From positions 1 to 5,073 of the forward strand of contig DDSO01000161.1 in NCBI GenBank assembly GCA_002343425.1: a stretch of DNA of 5,073 bases. The letters run 5' to 3'. Shown one piece after another: positions 1 through 5,073 of this stretch; position 1 is the stretch's first letter, and every line of letters begins with the position of its first letter. A program made the translations under genes and the position numbers. Source of the DNA: Brevundimonas sp. UBA2388 (lineage in GTDB: Bacteria; Pseudomonadota; Alphaproteobacteria; Caulobacterales; Caulobacteraceae). Below the pieces are notes generated by a model. That model was not told the origin of the DNA. It saw nothing but the letters and a program-made list of their open reading frames with translations, and searched no databases.

Positions 1-1023
1 GAGATCCTGACCGACCCGTCCTATATGAGCCAGATCCTGGCCTTCACCTTCCCGCACGTCGGCAACACCGGGACCAATGTCGAGGACGTCGAGCAGATCG
101 GCGGCGGCTCGGACACCTCGGCGCGCGGCGCGATCTTCCGCGACGCCCCGACCGATCCGGCCAACTGGCGCAGCGAGAGCGATTTCGACGACTGGATGAA
201 GCGGCGCGGCGTGGTCGGTCTCTCCGGCGTGGACACGCGCGCCCTGACCGCCCGCATCCGCGACATGGGCGCCCCCCACGCCGTGATCGCCCATGACCCG
301 GCGGGCCAGTTCGACCTTGAGGCCTTGGTCGCGCAGGCTCGCGCCTGGACTGGTCTGGTCGGTCTTGATCTGGCGAAGGACGCCTCGACCCTGCAGTCGT
401 TCGACTGGGACGAGGGCCTCTGGGACTGGCCGGAAGGCCATCCGCGGGTGAATGCGGCCGACAAGTCGGTGGTCGTTGTCGACTATGGCGTGAAGCGCAA
501 CATCCTGCGGGCGCTGGCCTCGACCGGCGCGAAGATCACCGTGGTGCCCGCCGACACGACAGCTGAGGCCATTCTGGCGCGCAAGCCGGATGGCGTGGTC
601 CTGTCCAACGGGCCGGGCGATCCGGCGGCGACGGGCGTCTATGCGGTGCCGGAGATTCGCAAACTGGTCGACAGCGGCACGCCCCTGTTCGGCATCTGCC
701 TCGGTCACCAGATGCTGGCCCTGGCGCTGGGGGCGAAGACGATCAAGATGGATCAGGGCCACCACGGGGCCAACCATCCGGTCAAGGATCTTACCACCGG
801 CAAGGTCGAGATCGTGTCGATGAACCACGGCTTCACCGTCGACCGCGACAGCCTGCCCGACGCGGTCAGCGAAACCCATGTCAGCCTGTTCGACGGCACC
901 AACTGCGGCATCGCCCTGAAGAACCGTCCGGTGTTCAGCGTGCAGCATCACCCGGAGGCGTCGCCGGGACCGACCGACAGCCTGTATCTGTTCCAGCGGT
1001 TCGCGGACTCGATGAACGGCTAG
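1..1023 (+). CDS. carA: Carbamoyl-phosphate synthase small subunit (glutaminase), 5'-truncated by window edge
   Basis: This subunit hydrolyses glutamine and passes ammonia to the large subunit CarB for carbamoyl phosphate, the precursor of pyrimidines and arginine; it acts in the cytoplasm. The reading frame is open from base 1 and the first residues, EILTDPSY, match the internal CarA N-terminal domain, so the true start lies upstream. The N-terminal CarA domain covers about codons 1-135 and includes [10 protein letters not shown] and GVDTRALT. The class I glutamine amidotransferase domain fills about codons 150-335. The nucleophile is Cys in GICLGHQ (codon 233, bases 697-699). The catalytic His and Glu lie in HHPEASPGP (codons 317 and 319). 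The Cys-to-His spacing of 84 residues equals that of E. coli CarA (Cys269, His353), so about 36 N-terminal residues are missing. The frame ends at TAG, 1021-1023. carB is not in the window. Nothing looks degraded. Identification is near certain. Confidence 0.97.
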   Translation, partial: EILTDPSYMSQILAFTFPHVGNTGTNVEDVEQIGGGSDTSARGAIFRDAPTDPANWRSESDFDDWMKRRGVVGLSGVDTRALTARIRDMGAPHAVIAHDPAGQFDLEALVAQARAWTGLVGLDLAKDASTLQSFDWDEGLWDWPEGHPRVNAADKSVVVVDYGVKRNILRALASTGAKITVVPADTTAEAILARKPDGVVLSNGPGDPAATGVYAVPEIRKLVDSGTPLFGICLGHQMLALALGAKTIKMDQGHHGANHPVKDLTTGKVEIVSMNHGFTVDRDSLPDAVSETHVSLFDGTNCGIALKNRPVFSVQHHPEASPGPTDSLYLFQRFADSMNG

Positions 1024-1030
1024 CCCGCGA

Positions 1031-1069
1031 AGCCCGGTCGGACAGCCACGGCTTCCGGTCGACCGGGCT
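1031..1069 (+). terminator. Large inverted repeat after carA, probable terminator without a T-tract
   Basis: Eight bases after the carA stop codon, a perfect 10-bp stem (AGCCCGGTCG at 1031-1040 with CGACCGGGCT at 1060-1069) encloses a 19-base loop. The loop contains a smaller AGCC/GGCT hairpin (1044-1053). The right arm overlaps a perfect 12-bp palindrome, CCGGTCGACCGG (1055-1066), so two alternative foldings compete. No run of T follows, so this is not a textbook intrinsic terminator. Position and stem strength suggest carA transcription ends or is processed here, which would separate it from the patatin gene. A protein-binding site on the 12-bp palindrome is an alternative. Confidence 0.45.
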
Positions 1070-1118
1070 CGCCCCGCCGACCCGCAGACATTTCATCCGC
1101 CTGTCGCCCGCCCATGCT

Positions 1119-1123
1119 AGGGG
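1119..1123 (+). promoter_or_regulatory. Ribosome binding site deciding the GTG start of the patatin gene
   Basis: AGGGG sits 6 bases upstream of the GTG at 1130. No in-frame ATG nearby would give a complete lipoprotein signal peptide, so this site supports the GTG start. Confidence 0.6.
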
Positions 1124-1129
1124 TGCTGC

Positions 1130-2266
1130 GTGAACGTCCGCATCCTCTTTCTCATGTGCCTGTTTCTTGCGCTTGGCGGGTGCGCCAGCGGCGCTCGCTC
1201 GGCTTTCGATGCCCAGGACCGTGAGGGCGCCCGGCCGATGGGGCTGGTTTCCGCGCCGGGACATCCGATCCGGGTCTACCTCGACGCCAGGGACCGCGCG
1301 GCCCTCTTCCAGCAGGCCTTTCGCGAGGGCGTGCCGGTCGGGCCGGACGGACGGCTGGACTTCATCGCCCTGTCCGGCGGCGGCTCCAACGGGGCCTTTA
1401 CGGCCGGCCTGATGAAGGGCTGGAGCGAGACGGGGGAACGGCCGGACTTCGAGGTTGTCACCGGGGTCTCGACCGGCGCGCTTGCAGCCCCGTTCGTGTT
1501 TCTGGGCCCGGCCTATGACGACGAACTGGCGGACGCCTATACCGGCGGCGCGGCCGCCGGGCTGTTGCAGCCCCAGGGGCTCGCCGCCCTTGTCGGCTCC
1601 GGAATCTATCGGGCGGAGCCACTGCGCGCCCTTGTCGAACGCTATGTGGACGAGGCCCTGCTGGCGGCCGTGGCGGCGGAATACGCCAAGGGCCGCGTCC
1701 TGCTGGTGGCCACGACCGACCTGGATTCCCAGCGCGGCGTCAGCTGGGACCTGGGCGCCATAGCGACCCAGGCCTCGCCGGAAGCCCTGGCGCTGTTCCG
1801 GAATGTCCTGATCGCATCGGCCAGCATTCCCGGCGCCTTCCCGCCGGTGCTGATACCCTCCGACAACGCGGGTCTGGCCTTCGAGGAGATGCATGTTGAC
1901 GGGGGCGTGACCACGCCCTTCCTCGCTGTGCCGGAAACCCTCTGGTCCTTCCGCGAGCCCTCGGGGACCCTGCGCGCGGCGCGCTTTTATGTCGTCGTCA
2001 ACGGCCGGACGAACCCGAGCTTTGCCATCACCCGCGATACCCCGCAGGGCGTGCTGGGCCGCAGTATCGACGTCCTGTTGAGGGCCTCGCTGGTGACGAC
2101 GCTGGCCGGCAACCGCGCCTTCGCCGACCACAATGACCTGTTCTTCCGATACGCCGCCCTGCCGGACGACTACGAGGTCTCCGCGCTGGACTTCAGCGTG
2201 GAATCCATGAGCGCCGTCTATGAGGTCGGCCGCCAGGGCGCGATCACCGGCGCGGCCTGGCGGTAA
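1130..2266 (+). CDS. Patatin-like phospholipase, predicted lipoprotein
   Basis: This 378-residue protein is a predicted serine lipid acyl hydrolase of the patatin family, probably acting on phospholipids or other acyl esters at the cell envelope. The N-terminus is a lipoprotein signal: MNVR, a hydrophobic stretch (5-17), then lipobox LGGC with Cys18 as the lipidated residue. Patatin motifs follow in order. The oxyanion-hole glycine run GGGSNGAF is at 83-90, the nucleophile elbow GVSTG at 112-116 (Ser114), and the second dyad member in DGG at 257-259 (Asp257). The oxyanion motif has Asn where many patatins have Arg or Lys. The GTG start at 1130 is chosen because AGGGG (1119-1123) lies 6 bases upstream and because the next in-frame Met (residue 9) would destroy the signal peptide. 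Its stop lies 11 bp from that of the convergent small gene. The substrate cannot be told from the sequence. Confidence 0.9.
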   Translation: MNVRILFLMCLFLALGGCASGARSAFDAQDREGARPMGLVSAPGHPIRVYLDARDRAALFQQAFREGVPVGPDGRLDFIALSGGGSNGAFTAGLMKGWSETGERPDFEVVTGVSTGALAAPFVFLGPAYDDELADAYTGGAAAGLLQPQGLAALVGSGIYRAEPLRALVERYVDEALLAAVAAEYAKGRVLLVATTDLDSQRGVSWDLGAIATQASPEALALFRNVLIASASIPGAFPPVLIPSDNAGLAFEEMHVDGGVTTPFLAVPETLWSFREPSGTLRAARFYVVVNGRTNPSFAITRDTPQGVLGRSIDVLLRASLVTTLAGNRAFADHNDLFFRYAALPDDYEVSALDFSVESMSAVYEVGRQGAITGAAWR

Positions 2267-2277
2267 GGCTGATCGAC

Positions 2278-2544
2278 TCAGGGAAGCGGGGCGAAGCTCT
2301 TCTCTTCCCGCAGGGCGCAGGCCTTGCGCACGGCCACCGGCGCGGCGTGAAGCCAGTAGTCGGCGTCTTCGAGCCGGTTGCTCCGCAGCCGCTCGGCGCC
2401 GCGCATCCGCCGCAGCGCCGCGTTCTGAAGCAGGCGCGCGTGCAGGGCGCGCGGCGACAGTTCGTGAATGGCGGGGGAACCGGGGACGGCGACGGAGTCG
2501 GGGCCTTGGGGCTCCACCGCCGGGCGGGCGATGGTCATGAACAT
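2278..2544 (-). CDS. Small hypothetical protein, 88 aa, function unknown
   Basis: I do not recognise this protein. It starts at ATG (2544-2542) or at a second ATG two codons in (2538-2536), and ends at TGA (2280-2278). No strong Shine-Dalgarno sequence precedes either start. Coding support comes from base use: about 79 of 88 codons end in G or C, higher than the same-codon-register frame on the plus strand. Residues 7-31 are proline-rich and probably flexible. Residues 31-58 look helical and basic (SPRALHARLLQ, then ALRRMRGAERLR). A second short helical stretch follows at 59-80 with one Trp (64) and one Cys (76). There is no signal peptide or membrane segment. I count 11 Arg and 2 Lys against 9 acidic residues, so nucleic-acid binding is possible but unproven. 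It is divergent from dnaG and convergent with the patatin gene. Confidence 0.6.
   Translation of the reverse strand: MFMTIARPAVEPQGPDSVAVPGSPAIHELSPRALHARLLQNAALRRMRGAERLRSNRLEDADYWLHAAPVAVRKACALREEKSFAPLP
2281..2309. terminator. Weak hairpin at the convergent gene ends
   Basis: GGGAAG (2281-2286) and CTTCCC (2304-2309) can pair, with a small inner GAAG/CTTC stem (2293-2302). It lies just past the patatin stop and inside the last codons of the minus-strand gene. It could form in the patatin transcript's 3' end, but there is no clear T-run and the stem is short. Supported by position and pairing only. Confidence 0.2.
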
Positions 2545-2628
2545 GGGCCGGCTTTCATTCTCGGACGGGTCCGCGGTCTTCGCTGCGGGCCCGCCTGTCT
2601 CCGCCCGCTTCCGGGACGGCTATGCGGT

Positions 2629-2650
2629 TAATCCACAGGTCTGTGGACAG
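2629..2650. promoter_or_regulatory. Inverted pair of DnaA-box-like sites
   Basis: TAATCCACA (2629-2637, plus strand) differs from the DnaA box TTATCCACA at one position. Its inverted partner, CTGTCCACA read on the minus strand (2650-2642), differs at two. Together they form a perfect 7-bp inverted repeat, TCCACAG-GT-CTGTGGA (2632-2647), next to an AT-rich patch. DnaA acts as a transcription factor as well as an initiator in Caulobacter, so control of dnaG or of the divergent gene is plausible. The symmetry could equally be an operator for another dimeric regulator. Confidence 0.45.
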
Positions 2651-2715
2651 TTCCTGTTCAACAAGAAAACTGTGTACATATTCAGGCGGTTACTGCCGCG
2701 CTTTGGCCTTTCTGG

Positions 2716-2730
2716 TTAACGAAAGGTAAA
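2716..2730 (+). promoter_or_regulatory. CtrA-like site upstream of dnaG
   Basis: TTAA (2716-2719), seven bases, then TAAA (2727-2730) matches the CtrA consensus TTAA-N7-TTAA at seven of eight positions. It lies about 40 bp upstream of the dnaG start, where a bound response regulator could affect transcription. Short motifs like this arise by chance, so support is modest. Confidence 0.3.
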
Positions 2731-2745
2731 TGCGCCCAAACCGGT

Positions 2746-2762
2746 GAGTCGCGCGCTATAAG
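2746..2762 (+). promoter_or_regulatory. Probable dnaG promoter: GANTC methylation site plus -10 element
   Basis: GCTATAAG (2755-2762) matches the Caulobacter housekeeping -10 element GCTANAWC at all but the last base. No TTGAC-like -35 is visible at the expected distance. GAGTC (2746-2750), a CcrM methylation site (GANTC), lies where it would fall between -35 and -10. That layout is known for promoters activated by GcrA, which binds sigma70 and methylated GANTC. Transcription would start about base 2769, at or beside the GTG start codon. Confidence 0.45.
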
Positions 2763-2768
2763 GCGCAG

Positions 2769-4634
2769 GTGCGCTTCGACGACCGCTTCCTTGAAGAACT
2801 GAAGGCCCGCCTTCGGCCGTCCGACATCATCGGGCGGACGGTGAAACTCAAGCGTCAGGGACGCGAATACGTCGGCCTGTCGCCGTTCACGAAAGAGAAG
2901 TCGCCGTCCTTCTTCGTCAATGACGACAAGGGCTTCTTCCACGACTTCTCGTCGGGCAAGCACGGCGACGTCATCAGTTTCCTGCAGGAGACCGAGCGGC
3001 TCAGCTTCGTCGAGGCGGTGCAGCGGCTGGCGGGGGAGGCGGGCATGGCCCTGCCGGCCGAGGATCCGCAGGCCGCTGAACGCGAGGCGAAGAAGCAGGG
3101 CCTGACCGACTGGATGGACCTGGCCCAGAAATGGTTCGCCGCCAATCTGCGCCGCTCGCCGGGCAAGGCGGCGCGGGAATATCTCGAGAAACGCGGCCTG
3201 CCCGAAGACCAGTGGGAGCGGTTCGGGCTGGGCTATGCGCCCAACGATCGCGAGGGGCTGAAGGCCGCCCTCGTCCAGCGGGGCGCCAGGCCGGGCGACC
3301 TCGTCGAGGCCGGGATGCTGATCGCGCCCGAGGGCGGCGGCCAGCCCTATGACCGGTTCCGCGACCGGCTGATGTTCCCGATCCTCGACGCCCGCGGCCG
3401 CATCGTCAGTTTCGGCGGCCGGGCGATGAACCCCGACGACCGCGCCAAATATCTGAACGGTCCGGAGAGCCCGCTCTTCCACAAGGGCGCGACCCTTTAC
3501 GGCCTGCCCGAGGCGCGGCGCATCCTCGGGGCCGAGTCGAAGAGCGATCAGGCCATTGTGGTGGTCGAGGGCTATATGGACGTGATCGCCTGCCACCGCG
3601 CCGGCATCCCCGCCGTCGCGCCCATGGGCACCGCCCTGACCGAGGAGCAGATGGAGCGGCTGTGGCGCGTGTCGCACGAGCCGGTGCTGTGTTTCGACGG
3701 CGACGCCGCGGGACGGCGGGCGGCGTATCGCGCCATCGACCGAGCCCTGCCGCAGCTGAAGTCGGGCCGCTCGTTCCGCTTTGCCCTGCTGGAGGGCGGT
3801 CAGGATCCCGATGACATCCTGCGCGACAAGGGCGCGCCGGCCCTGCGTCAGGCCATGACCACCACCCGCCCTTTCGCCGAGGTGCTGTTCCAGAAGGAAG
3901 CCGAGGTCGAGCCTCTGGACACCCCCGAGCGCCGTGCAGGTCTCAAGGGCCGGCTGCGGCAGGCCGCCTCGGCCATTCAGGACAAGGATCTGGCCGAACA
4001 GTACCGCCGCGAACTGTTCGACCGCTTCGACGCCCTGTTCCCCGCGCGGCGCGCACCCCAGGCCCAGCCCTCGACGGGCCAGGGCGGGCGCTGGCGACCG
4101 GGCCCGCCGCCCAAGCTCGGCCAGACGGCGGAGGGCGCCCAGGCGATGCAGTCGCTGAGCCGTTCGATCGAGCCGGTCGCGGCCGCGTTGGCCCACGGCG
4201 CCATCGACGACCCGGAACGGATGGACGACCATCTCGAGGCTATCTCGTCCCACGGCTTCGGCGACGCGTCGCTCGACGGCCTCGCACAGGAGATGGTCCG
4301 CCTGCGGTTCTCGGGTCAGGATCTTGACTCGGCGGCCTTGCGTCGCCATCTGGCGCAGTCGGGTCACGATGCTTTAGTGCGCGAGGTCGAGAAGGCGGCG
4401 GCAAAGTCCGGCGCGCCTTTCCTGGCCGCAAATGCGCCCCTCGCCGAAGCAAGGGTCCGATGGTCGCAGGCGTTCGACGCGCTCACTCGCGTGGCGGCGC
4501 TGGAAGATGCACTGAGCTCGGCGGCAGGCATGCCGGGCCAGGATGAGGCGTTCCGCAGGCTGAAAGCCGAGCGGGATGCTTTACGTCGCGCGATCAAAAC
4601 CGGTGAGATTTGGGAAGACAGCGCGGGCTCGTAA
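2769..4634 (+). CDS. dnaG: DNA primase with zinc ligands of the CHC2 domain replaced
   Basis: DnaG makes the short RNA primers for leading- and lagging-strand synthesis and works with the DnaB helicase at the fork. The 621 residues have the usual three parts. The N-terminal CHC2-type domain (about 1-95) aligns with E. coli, but ligands C40, H43, C61 and C64 become Ser38, Thr41, Asp59 and Ser62. The whole protein has only two cysteines (275, 308). The RNA polymerase core (about 115-425) keeps the basic region around RFRDRLMFPI and the TOPRIM acidic residues: Glu267 in VVVEGYMDV, Asp310 and Asp312 in CFDGDAAGR, and Asp346/Asp348 in QDPDD. A Pro/Gly/Gln-rich linker (about 426-460) leads to the helicase-binding domain (about 460-621). 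The GTG start at 2769 gives the typical MRFDDRFLEEL opening, with AAGG (2760-2763) five bases upstream. rpoD follows 70 bp downstream, as in the macromolecular synthesis operon. Confidence 0.97.
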   Translation: MRFDDRFLEELKARLRPSDIIGRTVKLKRQGREYVGLSPFTKEKSPSFFVNDDKGFFHDFSSGKHGDVISFLQETERLSFVEAVQRLAGEAGMALPAEDPQAAEREAKKQGLTDWMDLAQKWFAANLRRSPGKAAREYLEKRGLPEDQWERFGLGYAPNDREGLKAALVQRGARPGDLVEAGMLIAPEGGGQPYDRFRDRLMFPILDARGRIVSFGGRAMNPDDRAKYLNGPESPLFHKGATLYGLPEARRILGAESKSDQAIVVVEGYMDVIACHRAGIPAVAPMGTALTEEQMERLWRVSHEPVLCFDGDAAGRRAAYRAIDRALPQLKSGRSFRFALLEGGQDPDDILRDKGAPALRQAMTTTRPFAEVLFQKEAEVEPLDTPERRAGLKGRLRQAASAIQDKDLAEQYRRELFDRFDALFPARRAPQAQPSTGQGGRWRPGPPPKLGQTAEGAQAMQSLSRSIEPVAAALAHGAIDDPERMDDHLEAISSHGFGDASLDGLAQEMVRLRFSGQDLDSAALRRHLAQSGHDALVREVEKAAAKSGAPFLAANAPLAEARVRWSQAFDALTRVAALEDALSSAAGMPGQDEAFRRLKAERDALRRAIKTGEIWEDSAGS

Positions 4635-4643
4635 CCAACGAAC

Positions 4644-4682
4644 CCGCCACACGTTGTATTTGGCGGACGGCCTGATCAGCCG
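4644..4682 (+). other. Hairpins between dnaG and rpoD, possible processing or attenuation site
   Basis: In the 70-bp gap, CCGCCA (4644-4649) pairs with TGGCGG (4661-4666) across an 11-base loop. A second small stem, CGGC (4668-4671) with GCCG (4679-4682), overlaps the palindrome CTGATCAG (4672-4679). In E. coli the dnaG-rpoD junction is cleaved by RNase E to separate the two messages; a similar role here is inference from position. TTGGCGG (4660-4666) resembles a -35 element TTGACGS, but only a poor -10 (GCTCCACC, 4682-4689) follows, so an internal rpoD promoter is weakly supported. Confidence 0.3.
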
Positions 4683-4704
4683 CTCCACCCGGAGAAGAGA
4701 CTGT

Positions 4705-5073
4705 ATGAGCGCCCAGACCGAGACGCAGGAAACCGAAGCCCAGAGCGACGGTCCGCTGCTCGACCTCACCGATGCCGGGGTTAAGAAGTTTATCAAGCAG
4801 GCCAAGGCCCGCGGCTATGTGACGATGGAGGACCTGAACAAGGTCCTGCCGTCCGAAGAGGTGACCCCCGACGCGATCGAGGACACGCTGGCGATGCTGT
4901 CCGAAATGGGCGTCAACGTCGTCGAGGCCGAGGAAGACGCCGCCGAGACCACCGAGAAGGAGGGCGGCGAGGTCGTCGAACGCGCTGAAACCAGCGTCTC
5001 CGAGACTCCGGCCAAGGCCGCCTATGACCGCACCGACGATCCCGTGCGGATGTATCTGCGCGAGATGGGTTCG
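4705..5073 (+). CDS. rpoD: RNA polymerase primary sigma factor RpoD, 3'-truncated by window edge
   Basis: RpoD directs RNA polymerase to housekeeping promoters. Only the first 123 codons are present; the frame is open at the window end. Residues 1-17 are a polar, variable lead. Residues about 18-75 are sigma region 1.1, which blocks free sigma from binding DNA, with DLTDAGVKKFIKQAKARGYV and MEDLNKVLP. Residues 75-105 form an acidic, Glu-rich linker. Region 1.2 begins at DPVRMYLREMG (112-122), the segment that contacts the discriminator. The ATG at 4705 is chosen because of the purine-rich GGAGAAGAGA (4691-4700) upstream and because the protein then begins as expected for alphaproteobacterial RpoD. 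DNA-binding regions 2 to 4 lie beyond the edge. It probably shares a transcript with dnaG. Confidence 0.96.
   Translation, partial: MSAQTETQETEAQSDGPLLDLTDAGVKKFIKQAKARGYVTMEDLNKVLPSEEVTPDAIEDTLAMLSEMGVNVVEAEEDAAETTEKEGGEVVERAETSVSETPAKAAYDRTDDPVRMYLREMGS

Larger units (their letters stand above)
2545..2768. promoter_or_regulatory. Divergent control region between the small minus-strand gene and dnaG
   Basis: These 224 bases hold no convincing gene. A plus-strand frame (2347-2631) runs into the region but has poorer third-position G/C than the antisense gene. The region drops to about one third G+C in 2651-2684 (11 of 34 bases), unlike its GC-rich surroundings. It carries, left to right, inverted DnaA-box-like sites, the AT-rich patch, a CtrA-like site, a GANTC site and a -10 element. 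It must hold the promoter of dnaG-rpoD and probably that of the small minus-strand gene, for which I could not find clear -35/-10 elements. Confidence 0.65.

Noticed and set aside
935..2131. Long open frame of 398 codons antisense to the patatin gene
   Set aside because: It lies opposite a gene with clear patatin motifs, has low-complexity Gly/Arg/Gln-rich composition, and is explained by high GC suppressing stop codons.
2347..2631. Plus-strand frame of 94 codons in the small-gene region
   Set aside because: It shares codon boundaries with the minus-strand 88-aa gene but has lower third-position G/C (about 77% against 89% over the shared part) and runs into the AT-shifted control region.
2629..2684. 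Replication origin suggested by DnaA-like boxes next to an AT-rich patch
   Set aside because: Only two imperfect boxes are present, in a promoter region, and none of the genes that flank known Caulobacterales origins (such as hemE) are here. Transcriptional control is the simpler reading.
2682..4367. Long open frame of 561 codons antisense to dnaG
   Set aside because: It mirrors dnaG codons and has Arg/Gly/Leu-rich composition with no recognisable motif. dnaG itself is unmistakable, so this is a shadow frame.
2769..4634. Primase as part of a mobile or phage replication module
   Set aside because: The protein has the full housekeeping layout including the helicase-binding domain, host-like codon use, and rpoD directly downstream.
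1..5073. A previously undescribed multi-gene system
   Set aside because: Four of five genes are recognisable families, three of them core housekeeping genes. Only the small minus-strand gene is unknown, and nothing ties it to a new system.

Overview
This is a GC-rich, gene-dense chromosomal segment that looks alphaproteobacterial, most likely Caulobacterales (Caulobacter/Brevundimonas-like). Three things suggest this: the sequence style of the DNA primase and of the N-terminus of the main sigma factor, strong G/C preference at third codon positions, and GANTC, DnaA-box-like and CtrA-like motifs packed upstream of dnaG. The genus is an inference from remembered family sequence style, not from a search.

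Layout from left to right. (1) The 3' part of carA, the glutaminase subunit of carbamoyl-phosphate synthetase, cut by the left edge. It is followed by a strong inverted repeat. (2) A complete gene for a patatin-like phospholipase predicted to be a lipoprotein. (3) A small gene of unknown function (88 aa) on the minus strand, convergent with the patatin gene with only 11 bp between the stop codons. (4) A 224-bp divergent intergenic region with inverted DnaA-box-like sites, an AT-rich patch, a CtrA-like site, a GANTC site and a good -10 element just before dnaG. (5) dnaG, complete, encoding DNA primase. (6) The first 123 codons of rpoD, the primary sigma factor, cut by the right edge.

dnaG-rpoD is the core of the classical macromolecular synthesis operon, which couples replication priming to general transcription. 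The rpsU gene that leads this operon in enterobacteria is not present. The upstream region looks suited to cell-cycle control of dnaG. carA belongs to pyrimidine/arginine biosynthesis and appears to be a separate transcription unit, as do the patatin gene and the small minus-strand gene.

The most notable observation is that the DnaG N-terminal CHC2 zinc-finger domain keeps its fold-type sequence but has lost all four zinc ligands (Ser, Thr, Asp and Ser instead of Cys, His, Cys, Cys). I recall similar ligand-free primases in related alphaproteobacteria, so this is probably a lineage trait. I see no mobile element, CRISPR array, tRNA, rRNA or obviously new multi-gene system.
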